DNA from: Naumovozyma dairenensis CBS 421
Lineage: Eukaryota > Ascomycota > Saccharomycetes > Saccharomycetales > Saccharomycetaceae
Length of the DNA stretch: 64,000 bases
Direction of reading: 5' to 3'
Assembly: GCF_000227115.2 (NCBI RefSeq)
Contig: NC_016487.1
Span: 722,485 to 786,484, forward strand
Shown: in pieces, positions 63,562 through 64,000 of the stretch
Layout of the letters: every line of letters begins with the position of its first letter
How positions within the stretch are numbered: the stretch's first letter is position 1
The notes under the pieces: generated by a model
What the model saw: the letters and a program-made list of their open reading frames with translations, nothing else
Database searches by the model: none
Told to the model about the DNA's origin: nothing
Made by a program: the position numbers and the translations under genes

Positions 63562-64000
63562 ATGATTACTATATCTGAAACAGTCGCTGTTATAGATGGC
63601 TATGTTATTCTGACTTCCAAAGATGAACATGGTGTCGAAACCAAAACTATCAAACAACTCACCAAGAAGACAAGGTACTTCTCTTTCGTCGAAAGAACAA
63701 AACTATCCACCAAAAATTGGTGGACCTCGATTAATTCCAAACCGCTTACTCCAATTCCAGTCTTATCCCTGTTGCGTCGCAGGAATTGTTTGATTACTGT
63801 ACTACTTACGAAAGGGAATTTTACACCACAGATGATGGGTTCGCAATCATTAATGCTAGGACCTCCAAAAAGTACCGTCAACGTGGACACCTTTCTGCCT
63901 CCAAATTCCGCGAGACCCTTAATTGTTTAATAAATTATTTTTTTTGTTTTCTAGGCCGCGCGCTTCAGTATGTGTTTTCCTGGTTTTTGCTTTTGAGAAA
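63562..64000 (+). pseudogene. Uncharacterised gene with frame break, cut by the right edge
   Basis: An ATG at 63562 opens a frame whose first 58 residues or so look protein-like (ISETVAVIDGYVILTSKDEH, then KQLTKKTRYFSFVERTKL). A second frame, open from 63735 to the last base, continues with SSLIPVASQELFDYCTTYER and DDGFAIINARTSKKYRQRGH, and seems the better continuation than the first frame, which stops at 63930. One base change near 63735-63780 would join them. The gene may run beyond the window. I do not recognise the family. Confidence 0.3.

Overview
The window is nuclear DNA of a budding yeast of the family Saccharomycetaceae. Genes are compact and almost intronless, the sequence is AT-rich, CUG sits at leucine positions, and the tRNA-Ser(AGA) looks the same as that of Saccharomyces cerevisiae as I know it. 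From about 1 to 59.6 kb the gene order follows S. cerevisiae chromosome VII left arm nearly gene for gene: COG1, SDT1, VRG4, MTC3-like, OST5, VID30, SHE10, SAP4, YGL230C, EMC4, TAN1, SEC15, ADE5,7, MTO1, HAP2, CSE1, DOC1, TAD1, RTF1, GUS1, RAI1, PDE1, ZIP2, RMR1, HFM1/MER3, RTG2, HXK2, FZF1. No genes of the sister (chromosome VI type) block are interleaved, so I infer a post-whole-genome-duplication species, Naumovozyma- or Kazachstania-like. The species is not proven. Three genes present at this locus in S. cerevisiae are missing here: KAP114 and YGL242C (between DOC1 and TAD1) and BRR6 (between RAI1 and PDE1).

Layout. 0-1 kb: an unassigned open stretch and tRNA-Ser. 1-17 kb: secretory and glycosylation genes (COG1, VRG4, OST5), a nucleotidase, the GID-complex gene VID30 and SAP4. 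17-19.2 kb: a graveyard of retrotransposon fragments (integrase and two gag zinc knuckles), with the two gag fragments facing each other as an inverted repeat. 19.3-43.9 kb: EMC4, tRNA-modifying TAN1, MTO1 and TAD1, exocyst SEC15, purine synthesis ADE5,7, the CCAAT-binding HAP2, transport receptor CSE1, the APC subunit DOC1, transcription factor RTF1, GluRS GUS1 and RAI1. 44-53 kb: PDE1, then three meiotic recombination genes in a row (ZIP2, RMR1, HFM1). 53.4-59.6 kb: RTG2, HXK2, FZF1. 59.6-64 kb: synteny ends in a gene-poor flank with broken small open frames, many TACGTA motifs and a degenerate repeat of about 20-bp period.

The observations I would follow first: (1) HFM1 needs a short 5' exon; the intron has a non-consensus 5' splice site, a TACTAAC branch point and a match to the Mer1 splicing-enhancer motif, so meiosis-specific splicing appears conserved. 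(2) The inverted gag relics (arms of 133 nt, about 80% identical by eye, 36-nt spacer) could be transcribed into a hairpin, which matters if this species has RNAi. (3) ADE5,7 has an in-frame N-terminal extension with a hydrophobic segment and poly-Ser. (4) An exact URS1 motif lies inside the first codons of ZIP2. (5) The right flank carries several small membrane-protein-like frames that each look broken by a single frame change.
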